NCBI RefSeq assembly: GCF_004209755.1
Contig: NZ_CP035913.1
Span: 2,604,001 to 2,668,000, forward strand
Reading direction: 5' to 3'
Length of the DNA: 64,000 bases
Origin: Pseudoduganella lutea
Lineage (GTDB): Bacteria; Pseudomonadota; Gammaproteobacteria; Burkholderiales; Burkholderiaceae_D
Under the pieces are notes generated by a model. That model was not told the DNA's origin. It saw only the letters and a program-made list of their open reading frames with translations, and did not search any database. Below are positions 38,132 through 48,997 of this stretch, in pieces. A program made the translations under genes and the position numbers. Each line of letters opens with the position of its first letter. Position 1 is the first letter of the stretch.

Positions 38132-38232
38132 GAGTGCCTCGATCGGCACTCGCGTGGGCCATCATGGCCTCACACTTACTCGGTCTCGCGACCGCCTCAA
38201 CTCATTGTGTATGCGACTAAGTATGACTTAGT
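38132..38232 (-). other. Paired hairpins in the rpsL-rpsG spacer
   Basis: GAGTGCC/GGCACTC (38132-38151, 6-base loop) and ACTAAGT/ACTTAGT (38216-38232, loop ATG) flank the spacer. In E. coli this spacer carries the S7 repressor target; structural equivalence is not established here. Confidence 0.45.
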
Positions 38233-38241
38233 GCAAGAAAA

Positions 38242-38625
38242 TTACTTCTTGGCTGCCTTGGCGCGCTTGGCACCGTACTTCGAACGAGCCTGCTTACGAT
38301 CCTTGACGCCCTGGGTATCCAGCGAGCCGCGAACCATGTGGTAACGCACACCCGGCAAGTCTTTCACACGGCCGCCGCGCAGCAGCACGACACTGTGTTC
38401 CTGCAGGTTGTGGCCTTCACCGCCGATGTACGAAATGACTTCGAAACCGTTGGTCAGGCGCACCTTGGCGACTTTACGCAGTGCCGAGTTAGGCTTCTTC
38501 GGAGTGGTGGTGTACACGCGGGTGCACACGCCACGCTTTTGCGGGCAGTTTTCAAGTGCCGGCGATTTGCTCTTCACGACCAGTGCGGTACGTGGGTTGC
38601 GAATCAATTGATTGATGGTTGGCAT
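38242..38625 (-). CDS. rpsL: 30S ribosomal protein S12
   Basis: A 127-residue decoding-centre protein. Lys43 ([13 protein letters not shown]) and the RVKDLPG loop with Lys88 and Pro91 are in the wild-type, streptomycin-sensitive state. It is the first gene of the str operon, with a strong promoter about 180 bp upstream; rpoBC, which precede rpsL in many bacteria, are not adjacent. Confidence 0.98.
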   Translation of the reverse strand: MPTINQLIRNPRTALVVKSKSPALENCPQKRGVCTRVYTTTPKKPNSALRKVAKVRLTNGFEVISYIGGEGHNLQEHSVVLLRGGRVKDLPGVRYHMVRGSLDTQGVKDRKQARSKYGAKRAKAAKK

Positions 38626-38949
38626 CGTTCTAAATCCAACAAAATTACTGCTATTGACAACCCGGGCAGCCGAATCACAGATGAATCGTGCTCCCGGGGG
38701 CTAAAACCAGTCTCCAGAGTCGAAACCGCAGGGACGCGAACAGCCACCTTGTCGAAAGGCGGCCTGAAAAAGGCGTATACGAGGTGCAGACTAAATTGAG
38801 AACTCGCGAGTATAGACGGAGCTCAAGGCCCAGTCAACCAATTTGCAAACCAATTAGGCAAGGCAATGGCTGCCCGGCGTGTGAAATTGCCCGCATAATA
38901 GCGCCCTTCCCGCCACCTGCCCTGTCGCGCCCTTCCCGATCACCGCCGC
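38626..38949. other. Divergent control region between rpsL and the sulfatase-family gene
   Basis: This 324-bp region holds the str promoter (38809-38837) and an rpsL leader of about 175 bases. The leader contains two CCCGGG sequences (38682 and 38695 region) able to pair as the base of a stem. No reading frame in it looks coding. Confidence 0.6.
38809..38837 (-). promoter_or_regulatory. Strong sigma-70 promoter of the str operon
   Basis: On the minus strand, TTGACT (38832-38837) and TATACT (38809-38814) are separated by exactly 17 bp, a near-consensus arrangement reading into rpsL-rpsG-fusA-tuf-rpsJ. Confidence 0.85.
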
Positions 38950-40779
38950 ATGCCATCGTTGCCATTCGAATTCCGGTACCCGCGCCCGGCCCACCTGTTC
39001 ATCCTGCTCAGCTACCTGGCGCTGTCGCTGGTGCCATGGATCCGTGTACTGCTCGACAATCCCGTCGCCGGCGGCTGGCAGATCCTGGGCATCGAGATTG
39101 CCGCATGGACCGCCGTATGGGCGGTGTTCAAGCGGCCCGCCTACTTTCACTGGCTGCTGATTCCCGCCTTCATGGCGCTGCCTACCGAACTCTACCTGCT
39201 GGTCTTCTATGGCCAGGGGATCTCGACGCACCACCTTGGTATCCTGGCCGAGACCAGCCCCGTCGAGGCGCTCGAATTCCTCGGGAACAAGGTGTGGACG
39301 ATGCTGGCCGTGATGGTGTTCGTGGCGGCCTGGTGGGTAATGACGTTCCGCGCGGCCCGGCTCACGCGCGGCCTGGACTGGCAGGGACCGTCGCGCTGGG
39401 TGGCGCTGGGCCTGCTGGGCAGCTTCGCCCTCGTTGCCGCCTATGCCTGGGAATTCGGCGCGGGCAAGCCGCCAGCCGCGTCTGCCAGCGCCACGGCCTC
39501 GGTGTCGGCAGGAACCGCCCGTGGCGCCCACGTCACCGGATGGCCGCTCGCACCGCTGCCGGCCTGGGCCCGCCCGCCCGTGCACTTCGGCGCCTTCATC
39601 GATTCCTGGCCATTCGGGCTGGCCGCGCGCGGCATCGATTTCTACCGCGAGCGGCGCTACCTGGCCCAGCTGAACGAAACGAGCCGCCATTTCAAGTTCG
39701 GCGCCGACCAGGGCGCGCCCGACGACGTGCCGGAAACGATCGTGCTCGTGATCGGCGAATCGTCGCGCCAGGACCGCTGGCGCCTGTTCGGGTACCAGCG
39801 CGATACCAATCCGCTGCTGGCGCGGGAAACCAACCTGGTGGCGCTGCCCGACGTGATCACCGCGGTGTCGGCCACGCGCCTGTCGGTACCAGTCATCATT
39901 TCCAGGAAGCCGGCGAGGCAGAGCCTGAAAGATGGCTTCAATGAAAAATCCTTCATCACCGCTTACAAGGAAGCGGGTTTCCGCACATGGTGGCTGTCGA
40001 ACCAGATCTCGTTCGGCAAGTTCGACACGCCCGTGTCCGTGTTCGCCCGCGAGGCGGACGTGGTGCAATTCACCAACCTGGGCGGCTTCTCCGACAAATC
40101 GAACCTCGACGAAGTGCTGTTCGAGCCGCTGCGCGTGGCCATGGCCGATCCCGCGCCGAAGAAGCTGATCGTGCTGCACACGCTGGGCAGCCACTGGAAC
40201 TACAGCCAGCGCCACCCGCAATCGTTCGACCGCTGGCACCCGTCGCTGTTCGGCATCGACAAGCCCGTGTACACCGATATCGCGATCAAGGAACGCCTGA
40301 ACAACAGTTATGACAACACGATCCTGTACACGGACTGGTTCCTCGCCCAGTTGCTGGGCCGCCTGAAAGGCGCGGCGCATCCCAGCGCGCTGCTGTACGT
40401 GGCCGACCATGGCCAGACGCTGTACGACGGCACCTGCCGCCTGGCCTTCCACGGCCACAACACGCAGCATGAGTTCCGCGTGCCTGCCTTCATGTGGTAT
40501 TCCGCTCAGTATGGCGACCGCTACCCGGCCAAGGTGCGCGAGCTGCACCGGCACCGCAAGGCGAAACTGGCCACCGAGAACATGTTCCACACGCTGCTCG
40601 ACATGGCCGACATCCGCTATCCGGGCGACCGCCGCGATTGGAGCTTCCTGTCGCCCGACTTCAAGCGCCACACGCGCTGGGTCGACAGCTATGGCTGGAC
40701 GGATTACGACAATGCCACGCTGAAGGGCGATTGCCGCGAAGTCATCGCGAAGAAGCCGAAAAAGCCGGCCAGGCATTAG
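38950..40779 (+). CDS. Phosphoethanolamine transferase of the EptA/CptA (sulfatase-fold) family
   Basis: A 609-residue inner-membrane enzyme with about five N-terminal transmembrane helices (within residues 12-170), an Ala/Ser-rich linker (about 173-195) and a periplasmic alkaline-phosphatase-fold catalytic domain (about 260-600). The nucleophile region reads VIGESSRQDRW, with Ser271 in place of the catalytic Thr of EptA (GETAR). The metal/substrate motifs LHTLGSHWNYSQRHP and YVADHGQTL are present. Family members move phosphoethanolamine from phosphatidylethanolamine to lipid A, core heptose or periplasmic glucans; which acceptor is used here cannot be told. It diverges from the str operon. 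Confidence 0.85.
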   Translation: MPSLPFEFRYPRPAHLFILLSYLALSLVPWIRVLLDNPVAGGWQILGIEIAAWTAVWAVFKRPAYFHWLLIPAFMALPTELYLLVFYGQGISTHHLGILAETSPVEALEFLGNKVWTMLAVMVFVAAWWVMTFRAARLTRGLDWQGPSRWVALGLLGSFALVAAYAWEFGAGKPPAASASATASVSAGTARGAHVTGWPLAPLPAWARPPVHFGAFIDSWPFGLAARGIDFYRERRYLAQLNETSRHFKFGADQGAPDDVPETIVLVIGESSRQDRWRLFGYQRDTNPLLARETNLVALPDVITAVSATRLSVPVIISRKPARQSLKDGFNEKSFITAYKEAGFRTWWLSNQISFGKFDTPVSVFAREADVVQFTNLGGFSDKSNLDEVLFEPLRVAMADPAPKKLIVLHTLGSHWNYSQRHPQSFDRWHPSLFGIDKPVYTDIAIKERLNNSYDNTILYTDWFLAQLLGRLKGAAHPSALLYVADHGQTLYDGTCRLAFHGHNTQHEFRVPAFMWYSAQYGDRYPAKVRELHRHRKAKLATENMFHTLLDMADIRYPGDRRDWSFLSPDFKRHTRWVDSYGWTDYDNATLKGDCREVIAKKPKKPARH

Positions 40780-40855
40780 CGGCCAGCGGCAGGTCCGCCG
40801 CCGAACGCCCGCGCGTCGCCCTTCCGGGGGCGGCGCGCATTGCCGTGGCGCCGCC

Positions 40856-41257
40856 TCAGTACATCGCAGCCACCGGATAGGTATCGCCGTCGACCAGCGT
40901 GCCGGCTGCGCGTGCCGCCCCCAGTTCCGCGCGCACCGCCGCGCGGGCAACCGGCTTCGCCTCGGGGAACGGGCCCGGATAGGCTTCGCCCGCGTACAGC
41001 GTGCCGGCGGCATGGGCGGCCGCGAGGTCGGCCTTCACGTCGGCGCGGCTGCGTGTGGACAGGAAGGCATGGTCGATGGCCTGGTAGCCTTCCCCGCCGC
41101 TGGACAGCGTGCCCGCGGCCCGGGCCGCCAGCACTTCGGCGCGCACCTGCTCGCGGGTCAGGCCTTCGGCGCCGGCGGCGCCGGAAGCGATGGCGGAAAC
41201 GGCCAGCAGCAGCGCGCCGATCAGGTTCTTCGTGTTCGTGTTGTTCGTCGTGTTCAT
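40856..41257 (-). CDS. DUF4148-type exported protein with three internal repeats
   Basis: A 133-residue protein with a signal peptide (about 1-30, GALLLAVSAIASGAAGAE). The mature part is built from three degenerate repeats of the form (R/A)xxVxAxLxAAxAAGTL, starting near residues 33, 71 and 108, each followed by a short GEGY/GEAYP/GDTYP loop. This pattern is typical of DUF4148 proteins, small periplasmic proteins abundant in Burkholderiales with no known function. It diverges from the ABC/sigma-54 operon. Confidence 0.8.
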   Translation of the reverse strand: MNTTNNTNTKNLIGALLLAVSAIASGAAGAEGLTREQVRAEVLAARAAGTLSSGGEGYQAIDHAFLSTRSRADVKADLAAAHAAGTLYAGEAYPGPFPEAKPVARAAVRAELGAARAAGTLVDGDTYPVAAMY

Positions 41258-41365
41258 CGTGGGCTCTCGTGGTTGGTTGCGATGGGTTCATTAGACCGCC
41301 CGCATGTATGGCGCATATGTCCACATCCCTGCCCGGGTGTAAGGCCGCGTATCGCCGGCCGCACG

Positions 41366-41422
41366 GATACACGGTGATACACATGGCGCCCGCGTGGACG
41401 CCCGCGGACGCCTGCGGACACC
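41366..41422. promoter_or_regulatory. Helically phased direct repeats upstream of the sigma-54 promoter
   Basis: GATACAC occurs at 41366 and 41376, then GGACGCC at 41396 and 41406 and GGACACC at 41416; all neighbouring copies are exactly 10 bp apart. The array lies 44-100 bp upstream of the -24 element, where an activator of the NtrC class would bind. The function is inferred from spacing. Confidence 0.45.
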
Positions 41423-41465
41423 GGACAAACCCGGCCCCGGCCAGTCGATTCAAGCACTTAGCGAA

Positions 41466-41481
41466 TGGCACGCTTCCTGCA
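41466..41481 (+). promoter_or_regulatory. Sigma-54 (-24/-12) promoter of the ABC export operon
   Basis: TGGCACG, four bases, then CTGCA: the GG and GC dinucleotides have the required 10-bp gap, and only one base departs from the TGGCACG-N4-TTGC consensus. It lies 36 bp upstream of the adaptor ATG, and the operon itself encodes a sigma-54-dependent activator. Confidence 0.78.
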
Positions 41482-41516
41482 TATCACTACCGCGACAACC
41501 ACTGACCACTGACACC

Positions 41517-42788
41517 ATGATTCGCGACACCTCTCACCAGGACACCGCCATCGCCACGCCGCCCGGCCGGCCGTGGAAACGCCGCGCGCTGCTCGCTGCC
41601 GGTGGCGCGGCCATCGCTGCGGCATTCGCTGCGGCCTTCGCCAACTGGTCGGCCAGCGAACATTCGGTCAGCGCGGCGCGGTTACGCATCGCCGAGGTCA
41701 CGCGTGGCACGCTGGTGCGCGACGCGGCCGTCAATGGCCGCATCGTGGCCGCCGTCAGCCCCACGCTGTATTCGACGGCGCCCTCCTCCACCGTCACGCT
41801 GAAGGTGCGCGCCGGCGACACCGTGAAACGGGGCGACGTGCTGGCCGTGCTGGAATCGCCCGACCTGGCCGACGAACTGAAAAAGGAACAATCGAGCTAC
41901 CAGGAGCTGGCGGCCGAGGTGGCGCGCCAGCAGATCCTGGCGCGCAAGCAGAAGCTGCTGGCGCAGCGCGATGCCGATACCGCCGAGATCGACCGCCTGT
42001 CGGCACAGCGCACGCTGGAGCGTTACGACGGCGTGGCCAACGAAGGCGTGGTCGCCAAGATCGACTACCAGAAAGCCAGGGATGCACTGCGCGCCGCCGA
42101 GATCCGCGCCCGGCATGCGATCCAGGCGTCGACGCTGGAAAAGGATGACGTCGACCTGGCGCTGCGCACCAAGAGCGCCCAGCTGGAACGCCAGAAGCTG
42201 GTGATGGCGAATGCACAGCGCCGCGTCGACGAGCTGACCGTGCGCGCGCCCGTGGATGGTTTCGTGGGCACGCTGAACGTGGCCAACCGCAGCGTGGTGC
42301 AGGCCAACACGCCGCTGATGACGCTGGTGGACCTGTCCGCGCTCGAGGTGGAACTCGAAGTGCCGGAAACCTATGTGAACGACCTAAGCCTGGGCATGCG
42401 CGCCGAGATCACCGTCAACGGCGCCACCGCCATCGGCAAGCTGTCGGCCCTGTCTCCCGAAGTGGTGAAGAACCAGGTGTTGGCGCGCGTGCGCTTCGAG
42501 GGCACGCAGCCGGACGGCCTGCGCCAGAGCCAGCGCGTGCAGGCGCGCCTGCTGATCGACGAAAAATCGAACGTGCTGTTGCTGCCGCGTGGCTCCTTCG
42601 TGGAATCGGAAGGTGGCCGCCATGCCTACCTGGTGCAGGATGGCGTGGCCGTGCGCACGCCGATCCGCATGGGGGCCACCAGCATCAATGCCGTCGAGAT
42701 CCTTTCCGGCCTGAAACTGGGCGACAAGGTCGTTGTCGCCGGTACCGAAACATTCGAGAACGCCACGCGCGTCGCCATCAACCGCTGA
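41517..42788 (+). CDS. Periplasmic adaptor (HlyD/MacA-like) of an ABC exporter
   Basis: A 423-residue membrane fusion protein. The N-terminal anchor helix (about 24-46) is followed by a lipoyl half motif (SSTVTLKVRAGDTVKRGDVLAVLESP, about 88-115), a long coiled-coil (about 118-245), the second lipoyl half (RAPVDGFVGTLNVANRSVVQANTPLM) and barrel domains. The ATG at 41517 is chosen because the longer frame upstream would run through the sigma-54 promoter. It is the first gene of a six-gene operon with an ATPase, two permeases and a two-component system. Confidence 0.88.
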   Translation: MIRDTSHQDTAIATPPGRPWKRRALLAAGGAAIAAAFAAAFANWSASEHSVSAARLRIAEVTRGTLVRDAAVNGRIVAAVSPTLYSTAPSSTVTLKVRAGDTVKRGDVLAVLESPDLADELKKEQSSYQELAAEVARQQILARKQKLLAQRDADTAEIDRLSAQRTLERYDGVANEGVVAKIDYQKARDALRAAEIRARHAIQASTLEKDDVDLALRTKSAQLERQKLVMANAQRRVDELTVRAPVDGFVGTLNVANRSVVQANTPLMTLVDLSALEVELEVPETYVNDLSLGMRAEITVNGATAIGKLSALSPEVVKNQVLARVRFEGTQPDGLRQSQRVQARLLIDEKSNVLLLPRGSFVESEGGRHAYLVQDGVAVRTPIRMGATSINAVEILSGLKLGDKVVVAGTETFENATRVAINR

Positions 42789-42822
42789 CCGTCCGTCCCA
42801 TCACTCCTGGAAAGAGGCCGCC

Positions 42823-43515
<693 letters not shown>

Positions 43516-43524
43516 GGAGCGGCC

Positions 43525-44835
43525 ATGTTCACGTATTACTTCAAGCTGGGCCTGCGCAACCTGCGCCGCAACCCCGCGCTGACGGCACTAATGGTGCTCA
43601 CGCTGGCCATCGGCGTGGCGGCCAGCGTCTCGACGCTGACGATCCTGCACGTCATGTCCGGCAACCCGATGCCGCACAAGAGCGAGCGGCTGATCGCCCC
43701 GGTCTTCAACAATGGCCCCAAGGAGGACTATTCCCCCGGCGACGAGCCAAATGACGACCAGGTGTCCTACCGCGACGCGATGAACCTGCTGGCCAGCGGC
43801 CAGGGCGACCGTCGCACGGCGATGATGGGCGTGGGCGGCGCGCTGCAGCCCGACCGCAAGGACCTGGCGCCCTTCAATGTCACGGGGGGCGGCCCGACGC
43901 GGGATTTCTTTGCGATGTTCGACATCCCGTTCGTGTATGGCCAGGCATGGAGCGAGGCGGACGACAAGGCCGGTGCCGACGTCATCGTGCTGACACGCGC
44001 ATTGTCCGAAAAGTTGTACGGGAACGCGAACCCGGTCGGCAAGCGGCTGCGCTACAACGGCTTCGACCTTTTCGTGACGGGGGTCATCGACACATGGGAC
44101 CCGGTGCCGCGCTTCCACCGCATCGTCGGCATGGGCCCCTTCGACCAGAATGACGAGTTCTTCATTCCGCTGTCCCTGGCCGTCCGCCATGAATGGAACA
44201 ACTGGGGTAGCACGAACTGCACCAGCAACGTACCGGCCGGCTACCAGTCTTTCCTCGATTCGGAATGCACATGGCTGCAATTCTGGTTCGAGCTGCGCTC
44301 CGCCGCCGACCGGGAGGCATTGCAGGACTGGATCGACGGCTACGCGGCCGAACAGCGCAAACTGGGCCGCATGCAACGCAATGCGCCGAACGCGCTGTAC
44401 AACCTGACCGAGTGGCTGGAGCACCTGAAAGTCGTCGGCAACGACAACAAGCTGTCGGCCTGGCTGGCGTTCGGCTTCCTGGTCCTGTGCCTCGTGAACA
44501 CGATCGGCCTGCTGCTGGCGAAATTTTCCGTGCGGGCGCCGGAAGTCGGCGTGCGCCGCGCGCTGGGCGCTTCGCGCGGCGAGATTTTCCGCCAGTTCCT
44601 GGTCGAAACAGGCGTCATCGGCCTGGCCGGAGGCGTCCTGGGACTGCTCCTTGCGGTCGGCGCGCTGTTCCTGATCTCGCTGCAGTCGAAGGAACTGGCC
44701 ATCGTCGCGAGAATGGACTGGACGATGCTGCTGGCGACGTTCGCCATGGCCGTCACCGCCGCACTGCTGGCAGGCCTGCTGCCGACGTGGCGTGCCTGCC
44801 AGGTCACCCCCGCCCTTCAACTGAAATCCCAATGA
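43525..44835 (+). CDS. MacB/FtsX-type ABC permease, first copy
   Basis: A 436-residue permease with the four-helix topology of the family: TM1 at about 17-42 (NPALTALMVLTLAIGVAASVSTLTILHV), a large periplasmic MacB-like domain (about 45-305), then three C-terminal helices within about 315-430. The conserved GVRRALGASRGEIFRQFLVETGVIG cytoplasmic coupling segment is present. It is paired with a second permease 10 bp downstream, so the complex is likely a heterodimer. Confidence 0.88.
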   Translation: MFTYYFKLGLRNLRRNPALTALMVLTLAIGVAASVSTLTILHVMSGNPMPHKSERLIAPVFNNGPKEDYSPGDEPNDDQVSYRDAMNLLASGQGDRRTAMMGVGGALQPDRKDLAPFNVTGGGPTRDFFAMFDIPFVYGQAWSEADDKAGADVIVLTRALSEKLYGNANPVGKRLRYNGFDLFVTGVIDTWDPVPRFHRIVGMGPFDQNDEFFIPLSLAVRHEWNNWGSTNCTSNVPAGYQSFLDSECTWLQFWFELRSAADREALQDWIDGYAAEQRKLGRMQRNAPNALYNLTEWLEHLKVVGNDNKLSAWLAFGFLVLCLVNTIGLLLAKFSVRAPEVGVRRALGASRGEIFRQFLVETGVIGLAGGVLGLLLAVGALFLISLQSKELAIVARMDWTMLLATFAMAVTAALLAGLLPTWRACQVTPALQLKSQ

Positions 44836-44845
44836 GAGGCCAGCC

Positions 44846-46087
44846 ATGGAATTCCGCCCCATCCTGTCCGCGCTAATGCGCAACAAGACCGGCCCGATCC
44901 TCGTCGCCGTCCAGGTCGCGCTGAGCCTCGCGATCCTGGCCAATGCGCTGCACATCGTCAGCCAGCGGCAAGCCGTATCGAGCCGCCTGTCCGGTGTCGT
45001 GCAGGAGCAGGACATCTTCCACCTGCAAGTGAGCGAACTGAAGTCGGAAAGCACGTTCAACGAGATGCTGGCCACGCAGCAGCGACAGCGCGACATACTG
45101 CGCGCGGTGCCCGGCGTGCTGTCCGTCGCGCAGACGAACCAGGTGCCGCTGTCCCGTTCCGGCAACAACACGGGCATGGCGGCCAGCCCCACGCAACTGA
45201 AGGTCACCAGCAGTACCGCGTTCTATATCTCGCCCGACTCACTGGTCAGGACATGGGGACTGAAACTCGTCGAGGGCCGCGACTTCCTGCCGACCGAGAT
45301 CGTCAACTATGACACGAACAAGGATGCATACGAAACGAATGTCATCATCCTGACCCAGGCGCTGGCGAAGAAGTTGTGGCCGGATGCCACCGGCTACGTG
45401 GGCAGGAACGCGTACTTCGGTACCGGCAAGGATGCGTCGGTGGCGCGTGTCGTCGGCGTCGTCGAGCGGCTGCAGTCGACCGGTGCCGAAGTCGGCGAAC
45501 GGGGCGAGATGTCGATCATCCAGCCGATCCGCCGCATCAGCGTCCCCCGGGCGATGTTCACGCTGCGCGCCGAACCGGGCCAGCGCGACCGCGTGATGAA
45601 GGAAGCCGAAGAGGCACTGCGCAAGGCGGCCGGCAACCAGCTCATCGTGCGCGCAAAAACACTCGAAGGCGACCGGCAGGACCGCTACCGGGCCGACCGT
45701 GGCCTGGCATGGATGCTGATCACCGTCAGCGTGCTGCTGATGCTGGTGACGGCCAGCGGCATCGTCGGCATGGCCAGCCTGTGGGTCACCCAGCGCCGCA
45801 AGCAGATCGGCGTGCGGCGCGCGCTGGGTGCACGGCGCGTCGACATCCTGCGCTACTTCATCACCGAGAACGTGATGATCACCAGTGCCGGCGTGGCCGC
45901 AGGCCTGCTTGGCGCGCTGGCCCTGAACCACCTGCTCGTGAGCAGCCTGGAACTGGCGCGCCTGCCGGGCACTTATTTGCTGGCCGGCGCTGCCATCTTC
46001 CTGGCACTGGGCGTCGGCGCCGTGTACGGCCCGGCCTGGCGCGCGGCCAGCATTTCCCCGGCCACGGCCACCCGCGGGGTCGTATAG
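44846..46087 (+). CDS. MacB/FtsX-type ABC permease, second copy
   Basis: A 413-residue partner of the preceding permease with the same layout: TM1 near the N-terminus (about 13-35, GPILVAVQVALSLAILANALHIV), a periplasmic domain (about 40-285) and three C-terminal helices (about 290-405) with the coupling segment QIGVRRALGARRVDILRYFITENVMIT. Overall sequence identity to the first copy is low outside the C-terminal FtsX domain, so it is not a recent duplication. Confidence 0.88.
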   Translation: MEFRPILSALMRNKTGPILVAVQVALSLAILANALHIVSQRQAVSSRLSGVVQEQDIFHLQVSELKSESTFNEMLATQQRQRDILRAVPGVLSVAQTNQVPLSRSGNNTGMAASPTQLKVTSSTAFYISPDSLVRTWGLKLVEGRDFLPTEIVNYDTNKDAYETNVIILTQALAKKLWPDATGYVGRNAYFGTGKDASVARVVGVVERLQSTGAEVGERGEMSIIQPIRRISVPRAMFTLRAEPGQRDRVMKEAEEALRKAAGNQLIVRAKTLEGDRQDRYRADRGLAWMLITVSVLLMLVTASGIVGMASLWVTQRRKQIGVRRALGARRVDILRYFITENVMITSAGVAAGLLGALALNHLLVSSLELARLPGTYLLAGAAIFLALGVGAVYGPAWRAASISPATATRGVV

Positions 46088-46108
46088 GGATGCTATGCTG
46101 ACGCTACC

Positions 46109-47457
<1,349 letters not shown>

Positions 47458-47458
<1 letters not shown>

Positions 47459-48867
47459 TGGCCACCGGCGGCGAGGAAGCCGGCCACTCCCCCGCGTCGC
47501 CGCCCACGCCGGACGCCAGGATGCCCGCCTTCCGTCTCTCCCTGCTGACCCGCTGGTCCGCGCTGGTCGGCACGCTGCTGGCCGTCGGCATCGGGATCGC
47601 GCTGGCGCTCGACCATTATTTCCCGGGCCAGCCCCTGGTCGTGCTGGGCATCTGCCTGGTATGCGTGGTGCCGCTGTCGGTCATCACGATCCGTGCGCAA
47701 TTGAAACCGATGCTGTCGCTGTACCGTGCGCTGGCCGGCACCGTCACCAGCTACCGCGATGGGGATTTTTCATTCAGCCTGCACTGGCCGCAGGATGACG
47801 AGCTGCGCGAACTCGTGGCCGCCCACAATGCGCTGGGCGAAGTGCTGCGCGAGCAGCGGCTCGATCTCGTGCAGCGCGAACTGCTGCTCGATACGATGGT
47901 GCAGAACACGCCGGTGGCCATGCTGCTGGTCGCCGACGCGGGGCCGATCGTGTATGCCAACGTGGCAGCCCGGCACCTGCTCAACGGGGGCCGCAAGCTC
48001 GAAGGCCACCGGCTCGATGAATTGCTCGGGCGATCGAAGGCGGCACTGCGCGAAGCGGTCGTGCGCGGCGGCGACGGCCTGTTCACGATCGGCGAAGGCG
48101 AAGACGAGGAAGTCTTCCACCTGGCACGCCGCCGCTTCAGCCTGAATGGCCGGCGCCACGAGCTGCTGCTGCTGCGCCAGCTCACGCTGGAATTGCGACG
48201 CCAGGAAGTGCAAACGTGGAAAAAGGTGATCCGCGTGATCAGCCATGAACTGAACAATTCGCTCGCCCCGCTGGCATCGCTCGCCCATTCCGGTGCCGAA
48301 CTGGTACGGCGCGGCCAGACCGAACGGTTGCCGCAGATCCTGGCCACGATCGAGGAGCGCACGCGCCACCTGGAAGGCTTTATCCAGGGTTATGCGCGCT
48401 TTGCCAAACTGCCCGCGCCACGCAGGCAGGCCTACGCGTGGCCCGCGTTCGTGGCCCGCCTTGCCGAGCAGGTGTGTTTCCAGATGGCCGATGCGCCGCC
48501 TCTCGAGCCGGCAGCGTTCGATGCCGCCCAACTGGAGCAGGCGCTGCTGAACCTGTTGAAGAACGCGCATGAATCAGGTTCGCCGCCGTGTGACGTCACA
48601 CTGGACATCCGCCGCCTGCACGACACCGTGCGCATCGAAGTGCGCGACCGCGGCCCCGGCATGAGCGATACGGTCCTGGCGAATGCGCTCGTGCCCTTTT
48701 ATTCCACCAAACGCAGCGGCACCGGCCTGGGGCTGGCGCTGGCGCGCGAGATCGCCGAAGCGCATGGCGGCCGCATCACGCTGGCCAACCGCGACGGGGG
48801 CGGCCTGGCCGTGACACTGCTGCTGCCGGCCAGCTACCCGGCCGATGGTGCCCGCCCCGAACTTTGA
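47458..48867 (+). CDS. NtrY-like sensor histidine kinase
   Basis: A 469-residue kinase beginning at the ATG at 47458 that overlaps the regulator stop (TGATG); an internal ATG at 47521 is possible. TM1 is at about 33-52 and TM2 at 60-79, with almost no periplasmic loop, followed by a HAMP-like segment (80-140) and a PAS domain (about 146-240). The phospho-acceptor is His263 in VIRVISHELNNSLAP, the NtrY-type H box. NLLKNAHESG, RDRGPGM and GTGLGLALAREIAEAHGG complete the ATPase domain. Lacking a periplasmic sensor, it may sense the membrane or the transporter itself. Confidence 0.92.
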
Positions 48868-48892
48868 GTCGTACGTCGTTATTTTTAATGAT

Positions 48893-48922
48893 TTGAAATT
48901 GATCAAAAATTAAACATATAAT
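48893..48922 (+). promoter_or_regulatory. Promoter of the PEP-CTERM gene at 48998
   Basis: TTGAAA (48893-48898) and a perfect TATAAT (48917-48922) with an 18-bp spacer lie in an AT-rich stretch after the kinase gene; transcription would begin near 48929. Confidence 0.65.
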
Positions 48923-48961
48923 TTTTGCAACTGAGCCCGACAGTTCTAATGTGGTCCTTGC

Positions 48962-48985
48962 GCGGCCCGCGGGGCCGCATTTTTC
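48962..48985 (+). terminator. Terminator-like hairpin in the leader of the PEP-CTERM gene
   Basis: GCGGCCC and GGGCCGC arms with a 3-base loop, then ATTTTTC, lie between the promoter at 48893 and the ATG at 48998. It could end the upstream kinase operon or act as an attenuator of the PEP-CTERM gene. Confidence 0.6.
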
Positions 48986-48997
48986 GGGGATTCCACC

